A stretch of 64,000 nt of DNA from NCBI GenBank assembly GCA_030340625.1, contig JAOPHQ010000603.1:1-64000 (forward strand). Direction: 5' to 3'. The notes under the pieces were generated by a model. It ran no database searches, was not told where the DNA came from, and saw only the letters and a list, made by a program, of their open reading frames with translations. The translations under genes and the position numbers were made by a program. Origin of the DNA: Merluccius polli. Lineage: Eukaryota; Chordata; Actinopteri; Gadiformes; Merlucciidae. Shown piece after piece: positions 12,521-23,100 of this stretch (position 1 is the first letter of the stretch; every line of letters starts with the position of its first letter).

Positions 12521-14011
12521 GGGAGAGAGAGCGAGAGAGAGGGAGAGGGAGAGAGACGGAGAGAGAGGGGGAGAGAGGGGGAAAGAGGGAGAGAGGTGTT
12601 TGGGGGAGGTGGGGGGGAGGCAGACAGTCTCCCTGCGCAATCTGCGTACCTAGTCGTACCTGGGACAAACAAGGTATTTAACCCTTTCGCAGAAGCACAA
12701 CGTCGGACGGCCGCACACACGCTGTTTCCCGAGTCAACAACATTGCACTGCGCCAGCACATGGCGCACATTGATGAGCCATGCAACACCCCCCCCCCCCC
12801 CCCCCCACCCCAGGGGACTCTAATGTTGATTAGTATGCCAAAGGTTTTCCCTTTGTCACAGGAAAAGCTTTTCTTTCTTCCGGGCACGTACGCGACAGAG
12901 CCTTAAAATCTGTCGAATCACTGTTCTGTTCTGACCTTATGGGCTTTATGAGGTTGAATATATGACCTGATTTAAAAACAAAAAAAAAGATGTAGAAATA
13001 ATGCTTACCTTATGGAAAAAGGAGATGGTTGTTTTTGACAGAGGCTATTCGGAGGAGCAAATTGATTTTACCACCCTTTTATAGCCTGCAAAAAAACCCT
13101 TCATTCAATTCCTAGAGCAGAAAAAACAGCTTGGGACGGAGCACCTCAGAAAGCTAAAGCCTAGCCATCCATTTTCCTCAGACTTATCCTGCTGTCTCCT
13201 CCTCTCTCCTCTGCTAGGCTAAACCTGCCTCCATTTTCCTGGTGATGCTGTGTTGTTGACTGGCCTCTGCTATTGCGTCACATGACGTAGGCCACGACCA
13301 TATATGGAAAGAGAGCTGCACCTGCTCCCAGCCTCCCTACCTCCCCATCCGACTGGGAGGAAGTGCTGATGGGAGGGATGGAGGGATGGAGGGGGGGGGG
13401 GGGGGGGGGGGGGGGGGATGGAGGGAGCACAGCGCTGTCACTTTAACGCATCGCCTTGCTCTTTCATTTGCTCTTTTGGTACCCCCCCCCCCCCCCCCTC
13501 CTCCTCTCTCTCTCTCTTTCCTGCTCATGTCTATTCCTCTCTATCACTCAACCCCTGCTGGTATTTGACCCATCTATTATCTATTATGTTTGGAATACAT
13601 ATAATAGTATAGAAACACTCAAATCTTAACCAAAATGTCTACAAATCTTTGGCTTACGATTGTGGAATTATGTGGCAAATCTATATGGACGCATGTACAC
13701 ACACAGCATGTACGCCACACAGCATGTATGCCACACAGTTACACATGTACACACAGGCGTGCCTATTTCTTCATAGAAAACCAACATAGAAGTCCACCAT
13801 GTAGATGCAATGCGGAGGCAAGCATATGATATTGGACCTCGCTGGCCCTAAAATTGAACTTGGGACCAGGATTGGCGAGTGGCGATGATAATGATGATAG
13901 ACTTAGGGAGGGGGGGGAAATAAAAGAAACCCACTTTGGGAAGTCTTCATCCTGCCACTCGTCCTTTACCTCCATGTTCTCCATTCTCAGCGTGGCCTCT
14001 GTGGTGCCCAT
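7731..14011 (-). CDS. atcay: Caytaxin (BNIP2/CRAL-TRIO family)
   Basis: Neuronal adaptor that links cargo to kinesin light chain and binds glutaminase; the human gene is mutated in Cayman ataxia (family knowledge). Eleven exons join in phase to 369 aa (human 371): 14011-13935, 11675-11617, 11145-10903, 10545-10372, 9862-9760, 9566-9435, 8841-8755, 8442-8344, 8185-8150, 7982-7908, 7755-7731. The N-terminus MGTTEATLRMENMEVKDEW, the acidic block SLLSDDFLDTPDDLDIN and the kinesin-binding WED motif (LEWEDDTP, about 123-130) are conserved. The BCH/CRAL-TRIO domain begins at GRLWRTVVIGEQEHRID and runs through YYGEGLNAII and WFIRTVLAISRPFIS. The last part is Gln-rich (exon 10). A cag|GG acceptor just before the ATG implies an upstream non-coding exon. 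The final eight residues (RPKSMISG then TAA) are the least certain part. Confidence 0.95.
7984..8081. repeat. (CA)n tract abutting the atcay exon 10 acceptor
   Basis: About 48 CA units on the plus strand are (TG)n on the transcribed minus strand. They end in tatag directly at the exon 10 acceptor (exon starts 7982), so the repeat replaces a normal polypyrimidine tract. Confidence 0.95.
10062..10110 (-). mobile_element. L2-like LINE/SINE 3' tail fragment
   Basis: The pattern taataataat, then cctatttgtatagcaccttt, is the reverse complement of the usual teleost L2-type 3' end with an (ATT)n tail. The same pattern occurs at 32.77 and 61.6 kb. It lies in atcay intron 4. Confidence 0.5.
10737..10790 (+). 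repeat. Dispersed teleost repeat fragment (AAGCGACTTACA family)
   Basis: The stretch tttagcagaagcttt, then atccgaagcaacttacagtg, matches the common teleost phrase ending in a tccaaagcgacttac core. Related fragments lie at 20.14, 36.53 and 58.16 kb. It lies in atcay intron 3. Confidence 0.6.
11208..11370. repeat. Dispersed repeat, copy 1 (pairs with 41707-41870)
   Basis: About 150 bp in atcay intron 2 match 41.7-41.87 kb in the same orientation. Shared blocks include acacattcgcct, ttaacaattacaa, gcatctctatgtggcttaa, actcccagacactgtg and tggttggct. The family is not identified. Confidence 0.75.
12037..12057. repeat. G21 homopolymer
   Basis: An uninterrupted run of 21 G on the plus strand, in atcay intron 1. 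Confidence 0.97.
12211..12244. repeat. (TG)n microsatellite
   Basis: About 17 TG units in atcay intron 1. Confidence 0.97.
12414..12597. repeat. (GA)n / GGGAGA purine tract
   Basis: About 180 bp of almost pure purine, with a (GA)n core and degenerate gggagaga flanks, in atcay intron 1. Confidence 0.97.
12788..12806. repeat. C19 homopolymer
   Basis: An uninterrupted run of 19 C in atcay intron 1. Confidence 0.95.
13391..13498. repeat. G27 and C17 homopolymers about 65 bp apart
   Basis: G27 at 13391-13417 is followed by C17 at 13482-13498. The two runs are complementary and face each other, so they could pair as a hairpin with a loop of about 64 nt. They lie in atcay intron 1. Confidence 0.95.
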
Positions 14012-14082
14012 CCCTGCGGGAGGGGAGCAGGAGGAAAGCAGGGGGGGCCTGGCTGGATCAACACAGAGTTTCAGCATTATTT

Positions 14083-14165
14083 AGACCAGTGCTTCTCAAA
14101 TGGGGGTAGACATACCCCTAGGGGTACTATGAAGGATTGCAGGGGATACTCTGAAAATAAAAAAT
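14083..14165. mobile_element. hAT-like MITE fragment
   Basis: The stretch cagtgcttctcaaatggggg, then tagacatacccctaggggta, matches the typical teleost hAT-type MITE end (cagtggttctcaaa, then gggggtacgcgtacccct). The other end is not visible; simple repeats follow. Confidence 0.5.
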
Positions 14166-14217
14166 AAAAATATATAGGAGAAAGAAGGAGAATCTGCAAA
14201 AACAAAATATATTAAAA

Positions 14218-14223
14218 TGGATA

Positions 14224-14267
<44 letters not shown>

Positions 14268-14271
14268 TCTA

Positions 14272-14337
<66 letters not shown>

Positions 14338-14385
14338 TGCGCGCGCGTGTGTGTGTATGTGTGTGCATGCACGTGTGTGTGTGTG
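14218..14385. repeat. Compound (TCTG)n(TCTA)n(TG)n microsatellite
   Basis: Tetranucleotide TCTG units change to TCTA, then to about 30 TG units, then to GC-TG alternating purine-pyrimidine sequence (gcgcgtgcgcgcg), a Z-DNA-prone composition. Confidence 0.95.
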
Positions 14386-14578
14386 TCTTGACCAAACTCT
14401 CCCTGAACTGTTATTAAGCCGGCAAATGAAAGAGAGGACCTCTCCTACCTAATCCTCCGCTGGCTGGCCATGCTGCTAATCCCCTTGTATTTGACTTTGG
14501 TGCTTCCTCTTTGATGCCCAATTGCGGACGATTTGCGGTCACAAGCAATCAGTGGCTGTTATGACTCCAGACAGAGGA

Positions 14579-14602
14579 CCCCCCCCCCCCCCCCCCCCCC
14601 CC
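14579..14602. repeat. C24 homopolymer
   Basis: An uninterrupted run of 24 C upstream of atcay. Confidence 0.95.
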
Positions 14603-15594
14603 ATAGGCTGTTAACATGGGTGCTATAGCGGTAGACACCTTGGTGCAGCGGACAGGACATCTGTTTAAAATTGTAGTGAGAAATAGGTCTATACATAGTC
14701 ATTATTAATCAACAGCTTATTCTGAATCAGAAATACCTCAGCAGGCATTACAGTAGAACAGGAATATATATCTCACTAAGCCTGGCCGAGCGTCATTGAT
14801 TGGCTGTTGATCAGCAATACTAGAGTGGAGGCTATGTAGGCTACTACTAAGGGAGGTGTGCATGGTTAGGACTGGGCTGGTTGTTATCGTCCTGAAAACC
14901 CCACAGCCATACCGTAATGTGTCAATGCAACAATCCCTCGTGGCAACACAACACACACAAACACAAACACACAGTCTGCTATTGGAAGGTCAAAGCATGT
15001 GACAGTGTACAAGCAATACAAACCATATATGAATGAATCAGATGATGCATGTACTCGATAAGCACGATCCAAAATAATACATTATAATACATCCCCATAT
15101 ACATATGAAATGCTACCCCAGAAATGACTGACTACTCACTACACCACTGTGTAAAATGGCCTCACAGCTCTTCCATTTTACATTGAAGGCACACCAGTAA
15201 AAAAAAATAATAAAAAATAAAAACCCAGGGACAATCCATGTGCTGCCGTGATGCACAATCCAGCCCACCTTTAAAAGCATTCAAAGCATTGTGTCGTGAC
15301 GGGGGAATAACAGCAGTCATACTGATGGCACACTCACTTGGAGCCGGGAGAGATTCCTTGAATAGCTGTGGCGTGTCTGTCCGTCCTCCCTCCCCGCGCA
15401 CAGATGCAGTGCGTGGAGCGAGGGGGAATCTTAATCCTTCAATCCGAGAGCATGGCACGGGTCGGCAGTTGAAATCCCCCCTCTCATCCCCGCTCACTTG
15501 CTCTTTCACAACACACAGCCTCGCTGACACGACTCCTCGGTGTCAGCCAGCCAGCAGCAGGTGTCTCGAGACAGGGCCACCTCTGTGCTGAGAG

Positions 15595-15619
15595 AGGGAG
15601 GGAGAGGAGGAGAGAGAGA

Positions 15620-15690
<71 letters not shown>
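15595..15690. repeat. (GA)n microsatellite
   Basis: About 95 bp of GA repeat. With the (CT)n tracts at 16.06-16.22 kb it forms complementary arrays flanking a 370-bp non-repetitive block. Confidence 0.95.
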
Positions 15691-15695
<5 letters not shown>

Positions 15696-16058
15696 ATGTG
15701 ACTCCCCCTTTGCTCAGGACTCCATAGGACCTAAGACACAGAATTTCTTTAATTGCAGCCCATCTGCTTTGGCATCACAATCTCTTCTTCTGCACCCTTC
15801 ATCCCCCTGCTCTTTTAGCCTAAATCAATTAATTGCCCCAAAAATAATCATCTAAACCCTTTTATTAAATAGAAATAGAGCAATCCATGCAATGCTGCAC
15901 CTTTGGTGGCGCCAGCTTGTTTATCCATACACACATCAGCCGGTAAAACACGAGCGAATCCCTCGGTGCCTTCACTTCATTATAGATAATCCTGCTGTTG
16001 TCAATGGTCCTCTGTTCCCTGGCAACAGCATCTCACACTCTCCTTGGGGATGCTCGTG

Positions 16059-16059
<1 letters not shown>

Positions 16060-16124
<65 letters not shown>

Positions 16125-16161
16125 ACCTCACTCCTTTTGACTCTTATGCACCTTCACGCGC

Positions 16162-16220
<59 letters not shown>
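16060..16220. repeat. Two (CT)n microsatellites
   Basis: CT repeats at about 16060-16121 and 16164-16220 are separated by about 40 bp of unique sequence. Confidence 0.95.
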
Positions 16221-16222
<2 letters not shown>

Positions 16223-16423
16223 CCCCCATTCAAACTAGGCTTATTTTCCTTATTTCCTTTCCAGCCGTCCAATCATAATGCTCCCCATCCAGCCACGCTC
16301 CACCCTACGCCATGCTGTTATAGATATAGACCTCTTCTGTTCAATACGACCCCAGCTGCTAAAGGAGGACTTCCCCTCCCAGTGATCACTCACCTCACCG
16401 AATATGAACAATTGACATAAAGC

Positions 16424-16426
16424 AAT

Positions 16427-16515
<89 letters not shown>
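16424..16515. repeat. (CA)n microsatellite
   Basis: About 46 uninterrupted CA units upstream of zfr2. A (CAG)8 tract follows at 16573-16596, then (TAA)n at about 16699-16755. Confidence 0.95.
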
Positions 16516-16516
<1 letters not shown>

Positions 16517-16799
16517 GGAAATGGTTATTGTCGATTATATTCATTGTTGATCAGATATTACTTTCTTTTTTGCAGCAGCAGCAGCAGCAGCAGCAAGGAT
16601 CTGTTTCGCACCGTGATTGGCCTAGGTGTGTGTGTGATGCGCGCAAACTAAGCCACACACACACACACACACACACGGAAGACACCGCAGAGATCGTAAT
16701 AATAATAATAATTAGAATAATAATAATAGGCTACTACTAATAATAATAATAATTAAAAAAATATGTTATTATAGGCCTTTATTATTTTTAATAATGTTT

Positions 16800-17170
16800 T
16801 GACGTCGCCCCTCGCGCGTGCGAGCGACCCTAGCGCGAGGCTGGCGGACGGACCCACGTGACGCTCGGCGGGTCCCGCCTCGACGCACAGACAGTACTAC
16901 TGTACCATTACCGGAGATGCCAAGATGGCTGCAAGCAATTATTATGGCTTCACACATGGCGCCGCCGGTCCGCAATACAGGTATTTCCCCGAGTGGCACG
17001 GTTCGTGTCACTTTGACCCCGGTTCTGCCAGGGCATATTAGTAGTGTTACACTATATTTTCCCCACTGCGTGGTTATGTATTAGGGAGGGCTAGCGAGCT
17101 AGCGGAGCGGGGGGGCTAGCTGTAGCTATAGGCCGGCACACACACGCAACTAGCGGGACGCCAGGCGTGA
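16800..17170 (+). promoter_or_regulatory. CpG-rich promoter of zfr2
   Basis: The stretch around the zfr2 ATG is dense in CpG (gacgtcgcccctcgcgcgtg, ctagcgcgaggctggcgg, cacgtgacgctcggcggg) in an otherwise CpG-poor region. It contains a TGACGT-type CRE half (gacgtc at 16801) and an E-box (cacgtg). It covers exon 1 and the start of intron 1. Atcay diverges in the other direction, but its start may be more than 1 kb away, so bidirectional use is only possible. Confidence 0.6.
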
Positions 17171-20100
17171 TAATACGGTCACTTTTGGGGATGACAAGCG
17201 GCCAATAGATGGGGGTTGTGTGTAACTAACTCACCACCCCCTCTCGGACGGGTGTCAACGTGTTGGTGATGATGATGTCTGTGCTTTAAAAGCTGACGTC
17301 CGGAGGAAAAGGGGGCTGCTGATGATGGTTGACCCCCTCGCTATCTGTTAAGACAACGCCATTTGTCGAAAATAACATATAAATAACAAAACAAATCCTC
17401 ATGGCCCAGTAGTGTGTATTAATGTGTATTAACGTGCATTGGGCTGCAGGCTCGTGATTTGGCTGCACTTTGTGTGTGGGGGGGTGGTTGCTGTTGCAGT
17501 ATGTATTCTCCTTTTAATGCGGATCAGGGATGGCTGTGCGTTAACGATCAGCCTGTCTGCAACATGTGCTGTCAAACTTTTGACATCTGGTCCAGTATTG
17601 CCCTTGATGGATTATGCTTTTGCCCCAGCAGGCGTTAATGCAAAGTTTTGTGTTTTTTGCATGGCAAGGTGGTTTTTGGCACTGATGCTGTCTATCGTGT
17701 CCCTTTCACTTTTTCTTTCATTTTAATGTGTATGTATATGTCTGTATATGTGAGCTTAACCCCAACGTATTGATTGTTCAGATTACATGTTCACCTCTCT
17801 GCATCTTGTGGAGCACACATGATGTCATCCCTTTTGTACATTGGCGAGCTATGGCTGCATCATGCACATTAATACAAAGATAATGAACAACGTCAGAATT
17901 AAATCTGCTTCCCCTTTATAAAGGTGATTGGTTTGCATTTGCTAACAAGGAAGTGGTTATTCAGTAACACTATCACTTCAGAAAAACAACCACAAAAAAA
18001 CAAACTGACTTGACAAACTGGACATACATGAATTGATATCCTACAAAGGTCCCTTCAAAGTGCTGAGATCAGTCCCTGACAGCAGGTGTACTAAATGTTT
18101 GTTCGGTGCACATGCACCCAAACAATATGACGTAGTAGAGCAGATGTATTCACATTGTGCAGAGCTGGCACATACTGCTACTGTGATGTAAGCTTTGCAA
18201 AGGTGACTTTAATGATAAGCTGAATGTAATATGTATTCATCTGCAGTCAGTGCTGACAAATAATTTAGGAAGAATACCTGCAGAACATAATCGAAAAATA
18301 TGCGCTAGCATCCTTTGTATCTGAAAGTTTATTTCCTTGGATTTCCCTGAGATGCTGTGCTGTGAAATCCCTCCATTGAATCTTTTAGCCCTAGCAGTGC
18401 AACTAGAAACCAGTTCTTATAAATGTCCATTTAACGTTCAAACTGCCAAATGTGTTTTCCTTTAGCAGTGCAATGTGAATCCAGTTCTTATGGAAGTGCT
18501 TCCAAACTGTTGACCTTCCATCCCCCCTTCCCATCCCCAGTGCCCAGCCTCCTCCGGCCTACTCCCACCCCTCCACGGCCAGCTACACTGTCCAGCAGGC
18601 CCCGGCGGTGGCCCATGCAGTGACGGCCTCCTACTCCCCAGCCCCGGTCCAGGCAGCCAGGCCGGCGGCTTCAGCACCGTACTCTGCGTACCAGACCCAC
18701 CAGGCGCCGCCGGACTATGCGTACAGGCAGCCCGATCCCCCTGTACCCCCTCAGCCCACCACCACCCCACAGACGTACCAGGTATACACAGATGCGGTGA
18801 GTCTCACTTATTGCACTTCTCTCATTGTTGTTGGATTTTTAATGTCTGCTTTTTGGAAATCTATTATCCTGATGAATTGTAATATGGTGTGTGTGTGTGA
18901 TGTAATCCCATGAGTCAATTCCTTATATGTGTAAATTGACAGCTGATATGAAACTGCATAATCATGTAGCTTGTGAGTCTGTGACTGATCAGTGCATCAG
19001 CAAATATAGATGTGTAAACGTGTAAATGCAGGTTATAAACAAAATAGATGCTATGTTGTATTGGTTACTGATATCTCTCCATGAGAGAGCGTTGGACACT
19101 TGTTTGATGATCTGTGATGTTCACAGGACAACTACAGCTATGGGCGACTCCCGCCAGTCACAAGCTACGAGACGAAGCCGCAGTACTATCAGACTAGTAT
19201 AGCCCCAGCTCAGAGGACACCTGCAGAGAGCTACTACCAGACCAGTGAGTACAAGCTGTGCCTCTTGTAAATACGACCGTTTATTTTTAGCTTGCCGCGT
19301 ACACCGTCAGTCATTTTCACACCAACCGGCGCGTATCGTATAGCTACTGGTTCCGTGCTAATTGGCCCAGATCTCAAAATAGTTGCATATGTTCAACCAT
19401 AGAAAGCTGTATTTGTATGTTGGTGTAGTGAGGATCAAATATCCTCTGCCTTTGCTTGCTGTTAATTCTAAGTCCCAAAGGATATGATGTCATATCACTT
19501 GGATCACACCGTCCGCCCGCGCTGATGTACTTGTCCTTGCTGTGACCTTTACCTCAACACTTTATACTCAAGTGTTGGGCGATATATCAACATAAGATAT
19601 ACCCAACACTTGAGCGTTGGGCGATATGTAGTATATCATGTAGTATATCATCATATATTCATCGTATATACCCTTGGCGGAGCTGGGAAGTTCTGAATGG
19701 AACATTTCTGCCATGTTTTTGCCTAAGCTATGCCTCATTAGTCAAGTCGGTGTGTTTTCCTGGTTTTGAAGACATTATATGCATTATATTAGCTAGCTTG
19801 CTAACCTTGTGAACTATGAACATGTAAACCTTTATTATGACAAATGTAATGTTATAATATAGAGTCTATTGAGGCATTTCGAGCGATGTTCCTTATTGTG
19901 TGGCAAACAGTGAATGTAAAAAATACCTATTGGGGCTTTATCAGTATCCTCAAAAATACTCAAGGGGGATTGTCTACTGGTGGTTAGGGTGTTAGACCTC
20001 CAGCCCAATGGTATGGGTTTTGATCTCCAATGACCACAGGCCACCTGTAGGCATCCTTGAGCAAGATGCCTAACCCTATACCTGCTCCTTAATGACCTGT

Positions 20101-23100
20101 ATCTGAAATCACTATACATTTACATTGACAATTAAGGCATTGATGCTTTTGTCCAAAGCGACTTACAATTACAAGTACATTTGTCAGTAGATAGTAAAAC
20201 AACAATATATCACTGTCGGTACAGCAAGGATGTCAATAGAACAGATTTCTTAAACAAGTAGTAAGACATCTCCCAGCACTTTCTCTGCAGCCGATGTTTA
20301 TCTTTTCCCGCTGCTTACTCTGTGGCAGTCGCGGTGAAGAGCGGCTACAACGCGGCTCCCTCCACGGTGTACAGCCAGCCTCCACCTCCCCAGAGACAGG
20401 TGACAGCCCTCAAGCCCCTGGCTCCTGCCAGCTCCGTGTCCGCCAGCTACAACATCTACCCGGTCTCCACCAGCGTCCAGCAGCCCCCCGCCCCCATCTC
20501 CTCCTACGCCCCCGGCTCCACCTTCAGCTCTGCTGCCGCCGCCACCTCCTACTCTGGTAAGCGGATCCACATCGCTTGCACCCCAGGTTAAGTGTGTGTG
20601 GAAAAAGCCGATAAACAACCACCCTGATGTGGCGGCTAGGGGAAAGCCAAAGGATCAATTTAGTTATGTTTTTATTTTTTGGGTAAGTGGTCTATTCTCC
20701 ATGAGCGATGTTCAGTTACAGGAAAAGTTGTCTTTTTAAGAAAACGGACTACCATGGAAACAGTGACGTAATTTGACTCATCATATTTCTGAAGTGTCTC
20801 TAAGCGCTTGGGGATCATGTATGATGCAGCAATTTCCTCTCTTCTTGGCTATTTAGACTTTGATTATCTGGCTGTGCACATTGGAAACCAATCTGTTCAT
20901 AAAGACTGGTCGTATTTGACCAGTCAAATCAGCCATATCAATACACAAATTAACAGACCAGAAATGAGAACAAGTTTATCTCACGGTTGCAGTCACAAAT
21001 GATGATCTCGTATTTCAGACGTCAACAGGGGAGGGGCTTGTATGAGCAGAACACATGCCTGGAGGAATAGTGCTTTTGTTTACCCAGTAGCTATCGGTAG
21101 CTATCACCATTAGCTATCCCCATTAGCTATCCACAGTAGTGGAAATGGCGGACAGTGGAAGAACCGAAGTAAAGCCAATCTGATGACACTACTTATATCT
21201 GCGTACACTAAGTTTTTGCATTAAGTATATTACCTGAATAAACCTCATGTCGTGACTCGCCAGGCGATCCAGTCAGGCTACCAACCCAGTTCGCTTTTCT
21301 CAACACATACTAAATATTTTGTATCTCCTTAATGTCTCCATTATAGATTCTTCTACTCCCCCCTCCACTCCGACGTCAACCCCTGCTGCCGATACTTGTT
21401 TGTGCAAAGTAATACTCAAACTATGGTATTACTATGCAATGCACATCATGACAATAGCGTTTGCCTGTTCCCAAATAAATTCATGCCAATTTCACTTTAC
21501 CTCCTCAGTGAACATGCTTCTTTCTTTCTTATTTCCAAAGTGTTGATCGTTTCTTTCGCGGAGATTTCCAAACAAACGCGTGTCTTGTGTTGATTGTGGT
21601 CGCTAGGCTCTGAGGAAACGTAAAGCGATCCGGCGCAAAAATAATACCACTTTGAAACGCTAGGATGGGAAATGTTGAAAAGTTGTCTACAGCCACTTTA
21701 AGGCATTACAAGTTAAGTGAATCTTTTTTTTCTGGGTTTTTTCTTCACTCAGGCATCAGCTATTCCAGCTATGATTCCACAGGCTACACCTCCTCCGCCG
21801 TCACCCCCTCCTACTACCAGCCGCCCCAGCAAGCCCTCTCGCAGCCCCAGGCACCACCCCAGCAGCCCCCCATCCAGCCGCCCCCCAAGCAGCTGACCAG
21901 CGCCTCTTGGTCCAACGCAGGCAGTAACGTGGTGACAGCCCCGGCGGCCAACGCCTACAAGAAGCCTATGTTTCACCAGAACAAGCTGCAGAAGCCCAAG
22001 GGGCCCCCAAAGCAGCCGCAGCTGCACTACTGTGACATTTGCAAGATAAGCTGTGCTGGCCCTCAGGTACTACAAGTTGTATTAAGAACACATTAAGTGT
22101 GAAGTTAAATGATGGACCTGAGTGTAGTGAGACAAGTGTGTTGTTAGCTGCAAACTCTTTTGTGCCCTCACTGCAGATATATATACATTATATAACATAT
22201 TTGAATGGAGTTTAAAGTAATGTATTGAAATAATATGCCAGTTGCTTTACAACAGGATTGATTGTGTTTTGAAATTGTGATGTTCGCGTCCAGAATGAAT
22301 AACCATTTACATTATTATAATATGGTGTGTGTGTGTGGGTGTGTGTGTGTGTGTGTGTATATATACAGAAAACAACCATACTAGACTTTTGTTGTAAAGA
22401 GCTTGGCTCATATAATCAAACTAAATGACCAGAAAAATCCAAGTTTCCCCCTCGGCCATTACAAGTTGTTGTTTGTGTTTCTCTTGCCCCAGACATACAA
22501 GGAGCACCTGGAGGGCCAGAAGCACAAAAAGAAGGAAGCGGCCCTGAAGTCTGGGGGCCAGACGGGGGCCAGCAGCAACGGGCCCCGGGGGGTCCAGACC
22601 CAGCTACGGTGCGAGCTGTGCGACGTCTCCTGCACGGGCGTAGATGCCTACGCTGCACATATACGTGGGGCCAAACACCAGAAGGTTAGTGGAGCTGTGG
22701 ATTAATAGTAAGCCATCGGTAACTACTGTTGTCCAAGAGTGGAATGTTAATCTCAACAGGATAACTCAGCATGGCTGGGGGTGCGGCTGGGGTTAGCGTG
22801 TAAGGCAGGTTCCTCCGGTCACCAGACACACCAGATCTGTTTAACCCTGTTAGATGGTACACGCTATTGATGTGTTGGGTGTTGGAGTATTCATCAATGT
22901 GGGGAACATTAACTATTCGTATTGTGTTGCTTTTTATGTGCATGTTCCCTTCCATCTTTTTGTTTGTGATGTAGTGATGTCACTACAGGGGATAATGCAT
23001 TCCCTGATATTGGAATGTATTACTTTCTATGGATGTACTTTCCAGAAATACCCACATTTAACAGCAAATCTTATAGTATTTTATGTTTTGTAAGCCCTAA

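Larger units (their letters stand above)
14012..16924. other. Atcay upstream / atcay-zfr2 head-to-head interval
   Basis: No coding exon is recognised. The atcay ATG (14011) is preceded by an acceptor-like cag, so at least one atcay 5' non-coding exon should lie here, possibly near 15.2-15.6 kb, but I could not place it. A non-repetitive AT-rich block at about 15730-15900 (tcaattaattgcc, aataatcatctaaa) looks less mutated than its surroundings. The remainder is dominated by simple repeats. The zfr2 promoter lies at the right end. Confidence 0.45.

Noticed and set aside
12322..12768. Long low-complexity ORFs (Ser-Leu-Pro repeats, Cys-Val or Thr-His repeats) over microsatellites
   Set aside because: Translations of (GA)n, (CT)n and (CA)n tracts; no coding evidence. 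The same holds at 6.1, 8.0, 16.1, 36.4, 39.5, 41.1, 43.2 and 51.1 kb.
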